Source of the DNA: Rhizobium sp. Q54 | GTDB taxonomy: Bacteria > Pseudomonadota > Alphaproteobacteria > SMXS01 | Assembly: GCA_945907245.1 (NCBI GenBank) | Contig: CAMDTB010000005.1 | Coordinates: forward strand, 1 to 64,000 | DNA length: 64,000 bases | Reading direction: 5' to 3' | The notes under the pieces: generated by a model | What the model saw: the letters and a program-made list of their open reading frames with translations, nothing else | Told to the model about the DNA's origin: nothing | Database searches by the model: none | Shown: positions 9,512 through 18,803 of the stretch, one piece after another | How positions within the stretch are numbered: position 1 is the stretch's first letter | Layout of the letters: every line of letters begins with the position of its first letter | Program-made: the position numbers and the translations under genes

Positions 9512-11005
9512 TCAGTGCTTCGCTATGTATTGGGCGATGGTGAGAAAGTCATCCGCTTTGGTGAGGCCCTCGCGGGCTTCCCGCTCGGCGATCAGCGACG
9601 CCTCGGTCACCAGGCCGGCCTCGAGATAGGCGGAAACGCCCGCCGCCACCCGCCAGCTTCGCGCCAGCAGCCGCCGGACGCCGGCGGCGTCGTTCTTCGC
9701 CAGCCGGCCTTCGTACAGCGCCTTGTTGGCGCCGATCAGGCCGGCGATCACGCCCGGGCGCGCCAGTCCGTACGGGTCGGTCTGGACGGCGTTCTCCAGC
9801 TTCCTGATGAAGTGGATCGCCTCGTTCTCCTGGTCGAGCACCACCATGGCCCGGACCGTCCGCTCGAGCGCGATGGCGAAGTCGATCAGCGTCTGCGCCG
9901 CGCCGAAGTCCAGATTGACCAGCGGATCCATGATCAGCCGCGTCCGGCGCAGATAGGCGCCCGCTTCGGCCGGCTGGCCCGCCTTCATCGATTCGACGGA
10001 CAGCAGCGCCAGGGTCGCCGCCTTGTCCTTGCTGTTGTTCATGGTCTCGATCATGGCGAGCGCCGGCGCGCCTTGCACGGCCTTGGCCAGCAGGGTGAAC
10101 AGTTCGTCGAGCAGCCCCTGGTCGTAGCTGAGCGACGGCGGGAACCACTTCTGCGCGCCGGCGAAGTCGCCGTGCCGCGCCGCCAGGACCGCGAGGGCGA
10201 GCCGGGCATCGCCGGACCGGGGCAGCGCCGCGAGCTCCTCCAGCGCCTTCTGTGCGTCGGCGCGCTTGCCGAGCTGGTCCTGCTTGAGGGCGAGCCGCGC
10301 CTCGAGCCGCGGACGGTCCAGGTCCGGCAGCAGGGCGATCATGCGCCGCGCCGCGTCGAGCCTGCCGGCGGCGATGAACGCCATGGCGGTCGGCGAATGG
10401 ACGATGATCGCGGTGCTCTCGGGCGGCGCACCCTTGCCGAGCGTGGCGGCGAAATCCCGCAGCAGCCGTTCGGCTTCCTGCAGGCGCTTCGCCTCCTGCT
10501 GCGCGCGCACCGCCGCGAGCAGGCCGTCGACGCGGCGATTGGGCGACAGGGAGTCCAGCCAGGCCTTTGTCCGGGCCGGATCGTTGAGCGCCGCAAGGAT
10601 GCTTGCCGCCGCCCAGTCCACCTGGCCCACCGGCAGCGGCTGCTTCTGCATGGCATCGAGGATCGCCCCGGCGCCGGTACGGTCACCCTTCTTCGCCATC
10701 AGCACGGCGACCCGCGCCTCGGCCAGCCGGCGCTGGCCGCCGGGCGCGACCTTGTCGGCGCTGCGCCGGGCGCGCTGCAGGTCGCCCGCGTCCGCTGAAA
10801 CCTCGTTGAGCTTGACCCAAAGCGCCGCGGCCTCTTCCGGATCCTTGCCGGGATCGGCCTTCAGCAACGCCTCGGCCCCGTCGAGCAGACAGGTCTGCAT
10901 GGGCGTGCCGCGCGCCTGCCGGTAGCACGGCGTGTCGGCCGCGCCCTGCGCCGGCGCCGCGATGGCGACGGCAGCGGCGAAGGCGACAGCGGCCAGGACG
11001 CGCAC
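9512..11005 (-). CDS. Exported helical-repeat (TPR-like) protein of unknown function
   Basis: Signal peptide MRVLAAVAFAAAVAIAAPAQGA then alanine-rich helical repeats through 497 aa. Confidence 0.7.
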   Translation of the reverse strand: MRVLAAVAFAAAVAIAAPAQGAADTPCYRQARGTPMQTCLLDGAEALLKADPGKDPEEAAALWVKLNEVSADAGDLQRARRSADKVAPGGQRRLAEARVAVLMAKKGDRTGAGAILDAMQKQPLPVGQVDWAAASILAALNDPARTKAWLDSLSPNRRVDGLLAAVRAQQEAKRLQEAERLLRDFAATLGKGAPPESTAIIVHSPTAMAFIAAGRLDAARRMIALLPDLDRPRLEARLALKQDQLGKRADAQKALEELAALPRSGDARLALAVLAARHGDFAGAQKWFPPSLSYDQGLLDELFTLLAKAVQGAPALAMIETMNNSKDKAATLALLSVESMKAGQPAEAGAYLRRTRLIMDPLVNLDFGAAQTLIDFAIALERTVRAMVVLDQENEAIHFIRKLENAVQTDPYGLARPGVIAGLIGANKALYEGRLAKNDAAGVRRLLARSWRVAAGVSAYLEAGLVTEASLIAEREAREGLTKADDFLTIAQYIAKH

Positions 11006-11009
11006 GGGA

Positions 11010-11342
11010 CTAGTGATCGGAACGGGCCGCGTTGAGCAGGCCGGTATCGTATTCCAGCCCTTCCTTGGTCAGGGTGATGGCGACCGGGAAGTGCGACTTT
11101 GCGAGGCCCTTGCGCTCCAGCGCGATCCAGACCGCCTCGTTGGAGAAGCCGGTGATGTCCCGGGTCGAGACCACGTATTCGCCCACATGGACGTGGTCGC
11201 CATGGGCGTGCGGCATGTGGGTGACGACGACGTCCCCGGTCTTCTCGTCGACGATGGAGGTCTCCCGGTGCCGCGCCAGCTCCTGCATCAGGGCCAGCGT
11301 CTTGTTCTGCAGCGGGTTCAGCTTGATCTTTTCCTTGGCCAT
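11010..11342 (-). CDS. Conserved hypothetical protein with His-rich segment (110 aa)
   Basis: MAKEKIKLNPLQNKTLALMQELARH..VVVTHMPHAHGDHVHVGEYVVS; good coding composition. Confidence 0.75.
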   Translation of the reverse strand: MAKEKIKLNPLQNKTLALMQELARHRETSIVDEKTGDVVVTHMPHAHGDHVHVGEYVVSTRDITGFSNEAVWIALERKGLAKSHFPVAITLTKEGLEYDTGLLNAARSDH

Positions 11343-11369
11343 GATGCCTTCCTCGTATGTGTTTCTGGC

Positions 11370-12113
11370 CTAGACGTGCTGCCCGCCATTGACGAACAGT
11401 TCGGTGCCGGTGACGTAGCTCGCCTGTTCCGAACACAGGAAATAGATCGCCTTGGCCACTTCTTCAGGGGTGCCGAGCCGCCGCATCGGCAGTTGCTCGA
11501 CGATCTTCTCGGTGCCGGGCGACAAAATCGAGGTGTCGATCTCGCCCGGCGCGATGGCGTTGACACGGATGCCGTGTGGCCCGAAGTCCGAGGCCATCTC
11601 GCGGGTCAGCGCCGCCAGCGCCGCCTTGGACGTCGCGTAGGCGGTGCCAGCGAACGGATGCACCCGGCTGTCGGCGATCGAGGTCACGTTGACCACCGCG
11701 CCGCGCGCGGCCTTCAGCTCGTCCATCAGCCCGCGCGCCAGCAGCAGCGGCGCGACCAGGTTGACCTCGTAGACCCGGTGCCAGAGGTCGACCGGCGTGT
11801 CGATGGAGCTGAGGCGCACGCCGCCCGGTCCCTTGGGCGAGACGCCGGCATTGTTGACCAGCGCGTTGAGCGGGCTGCCATGGAGGCGCTCGCGCATCTG
11901 CTCGATACCCTTCGACCGGCTTTCAGGGTCGGCCAGATCGATCTGCACGTGGTTATCGCGGCCGCCGAGCCAGGGGCAATCCTCCGAAAACGCCATGCGC
12001 GAGCAGGTGATCACGCGCCAGCCCGCGCTGGAGAATCGCTTCACCGTGGCGTGGCCGATGCCCCGGCTCGCGCCGGTCAGGATCAGCGTCTTGCGTTCTT
12101 CGTTCGACGACAA
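11370..12113 (-). CDS. SDR family oxidoreductase
   Basis: TLILTGASRGIGHATVKRF, NNAGVSPKG, YATSKAALAALTREMA. Confidence 0.92.
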   Translation of the reverse strand: MSSNEERKTLILTGASRGIGHATVKRFSSAGWRVITCSRMAFSEDCPWLGGRDNHVQIDLADPESRSKGIEQMRERLHGSPLNALVNNAGVSPKGPGGVRLSSIDTPVDLWHRVYEVNLVAPLLLARGLMDELKAARGAVVNVTSIADSRVHPFAGTAYATSKAALAALTREMASDFGPHGIRVNAIAPGEIDTSILSPGTEKIVEQLPMRRLGTPEEVAKAIYFLCSEQASYVTGTELFVNGGQHV

Positions 12114-12236
12114 AATGTCTCCCGTCAGTAGTGCAAACGATTCTTACCGATGCGGATATCATAATACGCGGGTTGCACCAATTCGATATCCCCCGCGAGG
12201 AAGGCCCACCACCCTCCGAAAGGCCGCAGGGTACCA

Positions 12237-12584
12237 CTACAGGGCCTTCAGGGCCTGCCTTTGTTCGTCGCCGAAGCCGGCGGTGAGCATCTTGCCGGTG
12301 TCGATCACCGGACGCTTCACCAGCGACGGCAGCTCGACCACCAGCTTGACCGCATCGGCATCGCTGTTGACGACCTGCCGATCGGGCGACAGCTTGCGCC
12401 AGGTGGTGCCGCGGCGATTGAGCAACGTGTCGCGCCCCAGCACCTTCATCCAGCGCTCGGCGGTCGCGGCATCGAGGCCTTCCACCTTGAAGTCATGGAA
12501 GCGGTAGGAGATCCCGTTCAGGTCCAGCCAGTCCCGGGCCTTCTTGACGGTGTCGCAGTTCTTGATGCCATAGACGTCGATCAT
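12237..12584 (-). CDS. ArsC/Spx-like (YffB-type) protein
   Basis: MIDVYGIKNCDTVKKARDWLDLNGISYRFHDFKVEG; LVKRPVIDTG. Confidence 0.88.
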   Translation of the reverse strand: MIDVYGIKNCDTVKKARDWLDLNGISYRFHDFKVEGLDAATAERWMKVLGRDTLLNRRGTTWRKLSPDRQVVNSDADAVKLVVELPSLVKRPVIDTGKMLTAGFGDEQRQALKAL

Positions 12585-12588
12585 GAAG

Positions 12589-13530
12589 TCACCTCTCGAA
12601 ATGGTCGCGCCGTTCGACGACGCCTTGCGGATCGGCGTGGATGATCACCTCGGCGCCGGGATATTTTTCCAGCAACTCGCCTTCGATATCGTCGACGATC
12701 CGATGCGCCTCGATCAGGGACAGGTCGCGGTCCACCTCCACGTGGAACTGGATGAACACGTTGGGCCCCGACGAGCGGGTGCGCAGATCGTGCAGGCTGA
12801 TCACGCCGGGATGAGCGCGCACCAGCGCCTTGATGGTGTCGCGGTCCACATCCGGCAGTTCCTTGTCCATCAGCACGTTGAATGACACGCGCAGGATGGA
12901 ATAGGCGCTCCACGCCAGGTAGAGGGCGATGCCAATGGCGAACAACGGATCGGCGTAGGCGAAGCCGGTATATCCGGCGATGACCAGGGCGGCGATAACG
13001 CTGAGGTTTGTCAGCAGGTCGCTGACATAGTGCAGGGAATCGGCCGAGACGGCGGTCGAGCCGGTCTTGCGGACCACATGGCGCTGGTAGATCACCAGCG
13101 CCGCGGTCGCCGCGATCGAAACCGCCATGACGCCGATGCCGGCCTCCGGGTTGCGCACCTGCGGCGGATCGAGCAGGCGGGTCGAGGCTTCGAACACCAC
13201 GAACGCCGCCGAGCCGGCCATGACGGCGGCCTGCACCAGGCTGCCGATGGCCTCTGCCTTGCCGTGACCGAAGCGGTGCTGCCGGTCGGCGGGAGAGACG
13301 GCCTGGCTGATGGCGAACAAGTTCACCGCGGACGCCACGAGGTCGAGCACCGAATCGACCAGCGACGACAGGATCGCGACCGATCCGGTGTAAAGACCGG
13401 CGGCGAATTTGATCGCGATCAGCAGCGCCGCGACCGATAGCGACGCCCAGGCCGCCCGCTTCATCAACGGCGCCGCGCGACGGATGTCGATGGCGGCCCG
13501 GTCCAGCTCGCTGTGGATCGGCGCGGTCAT
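12589..13530 (-). CDS. Cation diffusion facilitator (FieF-type) transporter
   Basis: SSLVDSVLDLVASAVNLFAI, HRFGHGKAEAIGSLVQA, C-terminal IQFHVEVDRDLSLIEAH. Confidence 0.92.
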   Translation of the reverse strand: MTAPIHSELDRAAIDIRRAAPLMKRAAWASLSVAALLIAIKFAAGLYTGSVAILSSLVDSVLDLVASAVNLFAISQAVSPADRQHRFGHGKAEAIGSLVQAAVMAGSAAFVVFEASTRLLDPPQVRNPEAGIGVMAVSIAATAALVIYQRHVVRKTGSTAVSADSLHYVSDLLTNLSVIAALVIAGYTGFAYADPLFAIGIALYLAWSAYSILRVSFNVLMDKELPDVDRDTIKALVRAHPGVISLHDLRTRSSGPNVFIQFHVEVDRDLSLIEAHRIVDDIEGELLEKYPGAEVIIHADPQGVVERRDHFER

Positions 13531-13537
13531 GCCCGGC

Positions 13538-14125
13538 TCAAGGGTAGAGCCACTGCACCGTCCAGCCATCGCCCGCGCGGATGAACAGCTGGCGCTCATG
13601 CAGGCGGTGGTCGCGGTGCTGCCAGAACTCGATGGCCTCGGGGATGACGCGGAAGCCGGTCCAGTAGTCCGGGCGCGGGATGCTGCCGATCGCATGGCGC
13701 GCGGCATAGGACGCCACCGCCTTCTCCAGCGCGAAGCGACCCTCGAGCGGACGGGACTGCTTCGACGCCCAGGCGCCGATGCGGCTGCCCCGGTCGCGGC
13801 TGTCGAAATAGGCGTCGGCCTGTGCGTCGGAGACGCGTTCGACCCGGCCGCGCACACGCACCTGCCGGCCCAGGCTCTTCCAGTGAAAGCACAGCGCGGC
13901 GCGCGGGTTGGCGGCCAGCTCGCCGCCCTTGGCGCTCTCCGTGTTGGTGTAGAACACGAAGCCTTCCTCGGGCCCGCGCGCCTTCATCAGCACCATGCGC
14001 ACATCAGGCATGCCGCCGCCGTCGGCGGTGGCGAGAGCCATGGCCTCGGGCACGTCGGGCTCGGAACGGCGCGCATCGGCGAACCATTCCTCGAAGCGAA
14101 CGAAGGGGTCGGTTTCGGAAGTCAT
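13538..14125 (-). CDS. pdxH: Pyridoxamine 5'-phosphate oxidase
   Basis: [61 protein letters not shown]. Confidence 0.93.
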   Translation of the reverse strand: MTSETDPFVRFEEWFADARRSEPDVPEAMALATADGGGMPDVRMVLMKARGPEEGFVFYTNTESAKGGELAANPRAALCFHWKSLGRQVRVRGRVERVSDAQADAYFDSRDRGSRIGAWASKQSRPLEGRFALEKAVASYAARHAIGSIPRPDYWTGFRVIPEAIEFWQHRDHRLHERQLFIRAGDGWTVQWLYP

Positions 14126-14282
14126 CGGCCGCACCGGAACATTGAGAGCAATGCCGTGTTGTAGCGGTTCCTCGGGCAACGTCCAAGCGCGCGGCGCGCA
14201 TAGGGTATGATGCGTTTTCATTCTGGCTGGCCGCGCCGCGTCCGTCGCCTATACTGCCGGTCTGCAATTCGAGGATGGACCC

Positions 14283-14762
14283 ATGCGCATTCAACGGCTT
14301 CTGTGCCTCACGCTCCTGTCCGCAACGCTGGCGGCGTGCGCCGGCGACTACCAGGAGCCGGTGAGCGAGGCGCCGCCGCCGCCGCCCGCTCCGGCGCCGC
14401 AACTGCCGCCCCCGCCACCTCCGCCGCCGCCACCGACCGTGGTGCCGCGCGAGGCCGGCAAGGTCGCCGGCCGGGACGTGGGCGGCGCCGCCGCCCGGCT
14501 GCTGCAGGAAGAGGACCGGGCGATCATGGAGAAGACGACGCAAAAGGCCCTGTCCACCGGTGTGGCGGGCAAGCCCATGGCCTGGTCGAACGCCGGGACC
14601 GGCGCCAGCGGCTCGATCACGCCCCAGCCCAAGTTCAGCATGGGCGGCAAGAGCTGCCGCGAGTTCCAGCAGGTGGTGAACGCCGGCGGCAAGAAGTCCA
14701 CCGGCTACGGCACCGCCTGCGTGTCGCCGGACGGCACCTGGCTGATCGACGAGAACGGGTGA
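14283..14762 (+). CDS. Proline-rich lipoprotein, RT0821/Lpp0805-like surface protein
   Basis: Lipobox LAACAGD; 10-proline run; C-terminal ASGSITPQPKFSMGGKSCREFQQVV..GYGTACVSPDGTWLI. Confidence 0.7.
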   Translation: MRIQRLLCLTLLSATLAACAGDYQEPVSEAPPPPPAPAPQLPPPPPPPPPPTVVPREAGKVAGRDVGGAAARLLQEEDRAIMEKTTQKALSTGVAGKPMAWSNAGTGASGSITPQPKFSMGGKSCREFQQVVNAGGKKSTGYGTACVSPDGTWLIDENG

Positions 14763-14775
14763 CCTTACCCAACAA

Positions 14776-14799
14776 AAAAGGGGGCCGAAGCCCCCTTTT
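14776..14799. terminator. Bidirectional intrinsic terminator between convergent genes
   Basis: aaaagggggc-cgaa-gccccctttt: 10-bp perfect stem, T-run on both strands. Confidence 0.85.
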
Positions 14800-14820
14800 C
14801 CGCCGGGATGGTCCCGAAGT

Positions 14821-15747
14821 TTACTTCGCCAGCTCGAGCAGCTTCGACGGCACCCAGCCGCGGTCGCCATTCGGCTCCTCGACTTCCCAGAACAGGCCGG
14901 CCTTGTTGCCGGTCGGGTGCAGGACCATGCCTTCGCGCAGGCCGCGCACCGGGGCCGCGTCGTCGCGCGGCTCGGACAGCAGGGCGGTGCGCTCCAGCAG
15001 CCGCTGGGCGGGGAGTGGCGCCGCCATCTTGGCGTTGCCCGACAGGCCGCCCATCTGGGTCACCATGTTGCGGTAGGCCTTGATGTAGGCCAGCGTGATC
15101 ACCTTGCCTATGTCGGTATCGGCATAGCCGCCGCCCGCCGCCGCCAGCGCCAGGCCGAAGCCGCCCCAGCCGCCGCCGCCGAAGCCGAACGACACGTCGG
15201 TCTTCTTGTAGGTGCCCTCGGCGATCAACTCCTGCACGCCGGTGCGGGCGTTGGTCAGGGTGAGCAGCGCCTGGGCTTCCAGCTTCTTGGTCTTGATGCC
15301 GCCCAGCGCCGCGCCCCAGCCGCCGCCGATGGCGCCGCCGATACCCGCGCCGATGGCGCTGCCGCCGGTGTTGCTGTCCTGGGTCACCAGGTCGGGCAGG
15401 ATGAAATAGTCGGCGGCCACCATCTGGCCCTTGCCGATGTCCGAGCCGCGCTGCAGCTCGTCCTCGCCCATCAGCTCGCGCTCTTCCTTCATCATCTGCA
15501 TGCCCTGGCCGCGATCGACCAGCTGGAAGCAGCCCGACTTCATGACGATCAGCTTGATCACCGCCGCCGGGTTGCCCAGGTTGTACTGGCGCCACCACTC
15601 GTTCTGGCTGTCCTTGATCGCGACCGTGCCCATCACCTGCGGGCACATGGGAATCTCGAGGTTCTCCTCCGGCGTCTTCTTCTTCGCCAGGGCCGGACTG
15701 CCGGCCAGGACCACGGCCGCCGCCACGGCAAATGCAATCGCGCGCAT
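14821..15747 (-). CDS. CsgG/HfaB-family exported protein with C-terminal SH3-like segment
   Basis: Signal peptide MRAIAFAVAAAVVLAGSPALA; VMKSGCFQLVDR, AADYFILPDLV, Gly-rich GAGIGGAIGGGWGAALGG; C-term GLFWEVEEPNGDRGWVPSKLLELAK. Confidence 0.7.
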   Translation of the reverse strand: MRAIAFAVAAAVVLAGSPALAKKKTPEENLEIPMCPQVMGTVAIKDSQNEWWRQYNLGNPAAVIKLIVMKSGCFQLVDRGQGMQMMKEERELMGEDELQRGSDIGKGQMVAADYFILPDLVTQDSNTGGSAIGAGIGGAIGGGWGAALGGIKTKKLEAQALLTLTNARTGVQELIAEGTYKKTDVSFGFGGGGWGGFGLALAAAGGGYADTDIGKVITLAYIKAYRNMVTQMGGLSGNAKMAAPLPAQRLLERTALLSEPRDDAAPVRGLREGMVLHPTGNKAGLFWEVEEPNGDRGWVPSKLLELAK

Positions 15748-15994
15748 GTTCAGAGAACCCCCTCGAATGTTGGACCGGGTTGCCACCGGGCAGTTATCGA
15801 TCGGCGGCGCAGTAAACGAACAGGTAAATGCTCGCCTGTTGGGTGTCAATCGCAACGCCCCCACCCCCGCCTTAAGTGTCTGGAAATCTACCCAGGTCGG
15901 GGTATGGCGCGCGTTGTCCGGCCCGGTTTGACGACCGCTCCGGTTGGTGTACGATGCGGCTCTCTTCACTCCAGGTAGCAGCAGCAAAATCGAT

Positions 15995-16822
15995 ATGACT
16001 TCACCGAACGGCCTGATGACCGGCAAGCGCGGCCTCATCATGGGTGTGGCCAACAATCGCTCCATCGCCTGGGGCATTGCCCAGAGACTGCGCGAGCACG
16101 GCGCCGAGCTGGCCTTCACCTTCCAGGGCGAGGCGCTGGAGAAGCGCGTGCGGCCGCTGGCGGAGTCGGTCGGCAGCGCGCTGGTGCTGGAATGCGACGT
16201 GACCAGGCCCGAGCAACTCGACGCCACCTTCGCGGCGCTGGAGCAAGCCTGGGGAAGCATCGATTTCGTCGTCCACGCGATCGCCTATTCGGACAAGGAC
16301 CAGCTGAAGGGCCGGTACGTCGACACGACGGCCGAGAACTTCGCCATGACCATGAACATCTCGTGCTTCTCGTTCACCGCCGTCTGCCAGAGGGCCGAGA
16401 AGCTGATGCCGAACGGCGGCAGCCTGCTGACCCTGACCTATTACGGCGCCGAGAAGGTGTTGCCACACTACAACGTGATGGGCGTCGCCAAGGCCGCGCT
16501 CGAGGCCAGCGTCCGCTACATGGCCAAGGACCTGGGCGAGAAGAACATCCGCGTCAACGCCATCTCGGCCGGTCCGATCAAGACCCTGGCCGCCTCGGGC
16601 ATCGGCGACTTCCGCTACATCCTGAAGTGGAACGAGTACCACTCGCCGCTGCGCCGGAACGTGACCATCGAAGAGGTGGGCGGCTCGGGACTGTACCTGC
16701 TGTCGGACCTGTCGTCGGGCGTCACCGGCGAGATCCACTATGTGGACAACGGCTACAACATCATCGGCATGAAGGACGAATCCGCGCCCGACATCGTGAT
16801 CGGCGGCGCGGTCCAGGAATAG
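15995..16822 (+). CDS. fabI: Enoyl-[acyl-carrier-protein] reductase FabI
   Basis: [61 protein letters not shown]. Confidence 0.95.
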   Translation: MTSPNGLMTGKRGLIMGVANNRSIAWGIAQRLREHGAELAFTFQGEALEKRVRPLAESVGSALVLECDVTRPEQLDATFAALEQAWGSIDFVVHAIAYSDKDQLKGRYVDTTAENFAMTMNISCFSFTAVCQRAEKLMPNGGSLLTLTYYGAEKVLPHYNVMGVAKAALEASVRYMAKDLGEKNIRVNAISAGPIKTLAASGIGDFRYILKWNEYHSPLRRNVTIEEVGGSGLYLLSDLSSGVTGEIHYVDNGYNIIGMKDESAPDIVIGGAVQE

Positions 16823-16826
16823 ACCC

Positions 16827-17900
16827 ATGTCGCACAACACCTTCGGCCATCTGTTCCGGGTGACCACCTGGGGCGAGAGCCACGGGCCGGCCATCGGCTG
16901 CGTGGTCGACGGTACGCCGCCGGGCCTGCCGATCGACGAGGCGTTCATCCAGCACTATCTGGACCAGCGCCGGCCGGGGCAGTCGCGCTTCACCACCCAG
17001 CGTCGCGAGCCGGACGAGGTGAAAATCCTGTCGGGCGTGTTCGAGGGCGTGACCACGGGCACGCCGATCCAGCTGATGATCGAGAACGTCGACCAGCGAT
17101 CGAAGGACTATGGCGACATCGCCGCCAAATACCGGCCGGGCCACGCCGACTATAGCTACATCGCCAAGTACGGCATCCGCGACTACCGGGGCGGCGGCCG
17201 CTCGTCGGCGCGCGAGACCGCCTCGCGCGTGGCGGCTGGCGCCGTCGCGCGCAAGGTGCTGGGCGACGGCGTCGTCATCCGGGGCGCGCTGGTGCGCATC
17301 GGCGAGCACGCCATCGACCCGGCCAACTGGGACTGGAGCATCACCGGCGACAACCCGTTCTGGTCGCCCGACGCCAACGCCGCCGCGCTGTGGGAAGGCT
17401 ATCTCGACGGCATCCGCAAGGCGGGCAGCTCGGTGGGCGCGGTGATCGAGGTGCATGCCTCGGGCGTCCCGGCGGGCTGGGGCGCACCGCTCTACGCCAA
17501 GCTCGACGCCGACCTGGCCGGCGCCATGATGAGCATCAATGCGGTCAAGGGCGTGGAGATCGGCAGCGGCTTCGAGGCCGCCACCCTGACCGGCGAGGCC
17601 AATGCCGACGAGATGCGCGCTGGCAATGACGGCCAGCCGCGCTTCCTGTCCAACAAGGCGGGCGGCATCCTGGGCGGCATCTCGACCGGCCAGGACGTGG
17701 TGGTGCGCTTCGCGGTCAAGCCGACCTCGTCGATCCTGTCGCCGCGCCAGACCGTGACCGTAGACGGCGAGGAGACCGAGATCGTCACCAAGGGGCGGCA
17801 CGACCCCTGCGTGGGCATCCGCGCCGTGCCGGTGGGCGAGGCCATGATGGCCTGCGTGCTGGCCGATCACATGCTGCGCCACCGCGGCCAGGTCGGCTAG
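16827..17900 (+). CDS. aroC: Chorismate synthase
   Basis: [51 protein letters not shown]. Confidence 0.96.
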   Translation: MSHNTFGHLFRVTTWGESHGPAIGCVVDGTPPGLPIDEAFIQHYLDQRRPGQSRFTTQRREPDEVKILSGVFEGVTTGTPIQLMIENVDQRSKDYGDIAAKYRPGHADYSYIAKYGIRDYRGGGRSSARETASRVAAGAVARKVLGDGVVIRGALVRIGEHAIDPANWDWSITGDNPFWSPDANAAALWEGYLDGIRKAGSSVGAVIEVHASGVPAGWGAPLYAKLDADLAGAMMSINAVKGVEIGSGFEAATLTGEANADEMRAGNDGQPRFLSNKAGGILGGISTGQDVVVRFAVKPTSSILSPRQTVTVDGEETEIVTKGRHDPCVGIRAVPVGEAMMACVLADHMLRHRGQVG

Positions 17901-17979
17901 CTTTGCAGGCCGGACCACTTACTTCAGATAGAGTTCTCGCCTCGGGTAGAGTCGTGGCTTCGCTTCGGAAGGATTCCGC

Positions 17980-18393
17980 ATGAACAAGGGTTGGGCGGCT
18001 GTGGTCGGCCTGGGGCTGATTTGCATGGCCGCGGCGGCGGCGGCACAGAACATGGACCCCGAGGCGGTCAATCCCTCCACGCCGGACCTGATGAATCCGG
18101 CCACCAAGCCGATCGACGAAGGTTTCCAGAATCCGATCCCGCCCGAGCAGCAGCGGCCGACCGTGTCGGACTGGGGCGGCCTGCGGCCCGACTACGGCCG
18201 CGAGGAAACCTATTATTTCTGCAGCCCGTGCCATTCCGATGCGCGGATCAAGGCCGCCCGCAAGACGCGCGCCGACTGGTCGGCAACCATCGACAGGATC
18301 CTCGAGAAATACCCTTACGAGCCGCTGGAGGCGCAGGAGCGCGAGGTCATCCTCGATTATCTGGCCAAGCAATATGGTCCGAACGTGCCGTGA
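17980..18393 (+). CDS. Small exported protein with CxxCH (putative c-type haem) motif
   Basis: Signal peptide then YYFCSPCHSDARIKAARKTRADWSATIDRILEKYPYEPLEAQEREVILDYLAKQYGPNVP. Confidence 0.75.
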   Translation: MNKGWAAVVGLGLICMAAAAAAQNMDPEAVNPSTPDLMNPATKPIDEGFQNPIPPEQQRPTVSDWGGLRPDYGREETYYFCSPCHSDARIKAARKTRADWSATIDRILEKYPYEPLEAQEREVILDYLAKQYGPNVP

Positions 18394-18452
18394 ACCGCAT
18401 GGCCGGGCCTGAAGTTTTCCGGTAGGATGAGGTTCGCCAAGGGGATATTCCG

Positions 18453-18797
18453 ATGAAGACTTTGCTGATGGGCGCGGCGCTGCTGGGATTGCTGGCCGGC
18501 ACGGCGATGGCCCAGCCCGAAACGCAATACCAGAGCCCGATCCCGGAGGAGCGCACCTTCCTGCGCAGCGACGACAAGTACGAGGGCCTCACCCCGGGCG
18601 AAGGCCGCGAGAGCACCTTCTACGCCTTCCAGAACTGCTTCAAGATTGGCTGGATCAAGCGCCAGAAGCTGACGCGTACCGAGTGGGATCTGGCGGTCGA
18701 CCAGATGCTCAAGGACTGCAAGCAGGAACCGCTCGAGGCCGACGAGAAGGCAACCATCGTCGAATATTTGGCCACCAATTACGGCCGGCGCCGGTAG
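18453..18797 (+). CDS. Small exported paralog of the preceding gene lacking CxxCH
   Basis: Same architecture: STFYAFQNCFKIGWIKRQKLTRTEWDLAVDQMLKDCKQEPLEADEKATIVEYLATNYGRRR. Confidence 0.75.
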   Translation: MKTLLMGAALLGLLAGTAMAQPETQYQSPIPEERTFLRSDDKYEGLTPGEGRESTFYAFQNCFKIGWIKRQKLTRTEWDLAVDQMLKDCKQEPLEADEKATIVEYLATNYGRRR

Positions 18798-18803
18798 CCG
18801 CTC

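Noticed and set aside
14373-14448. Proline-codon repeat tract as a tandem repeat locus (and a similar run at 36969-37005)
   Set aside because: Explained by Pro-rich linkers of a lipoprotein and of TonB
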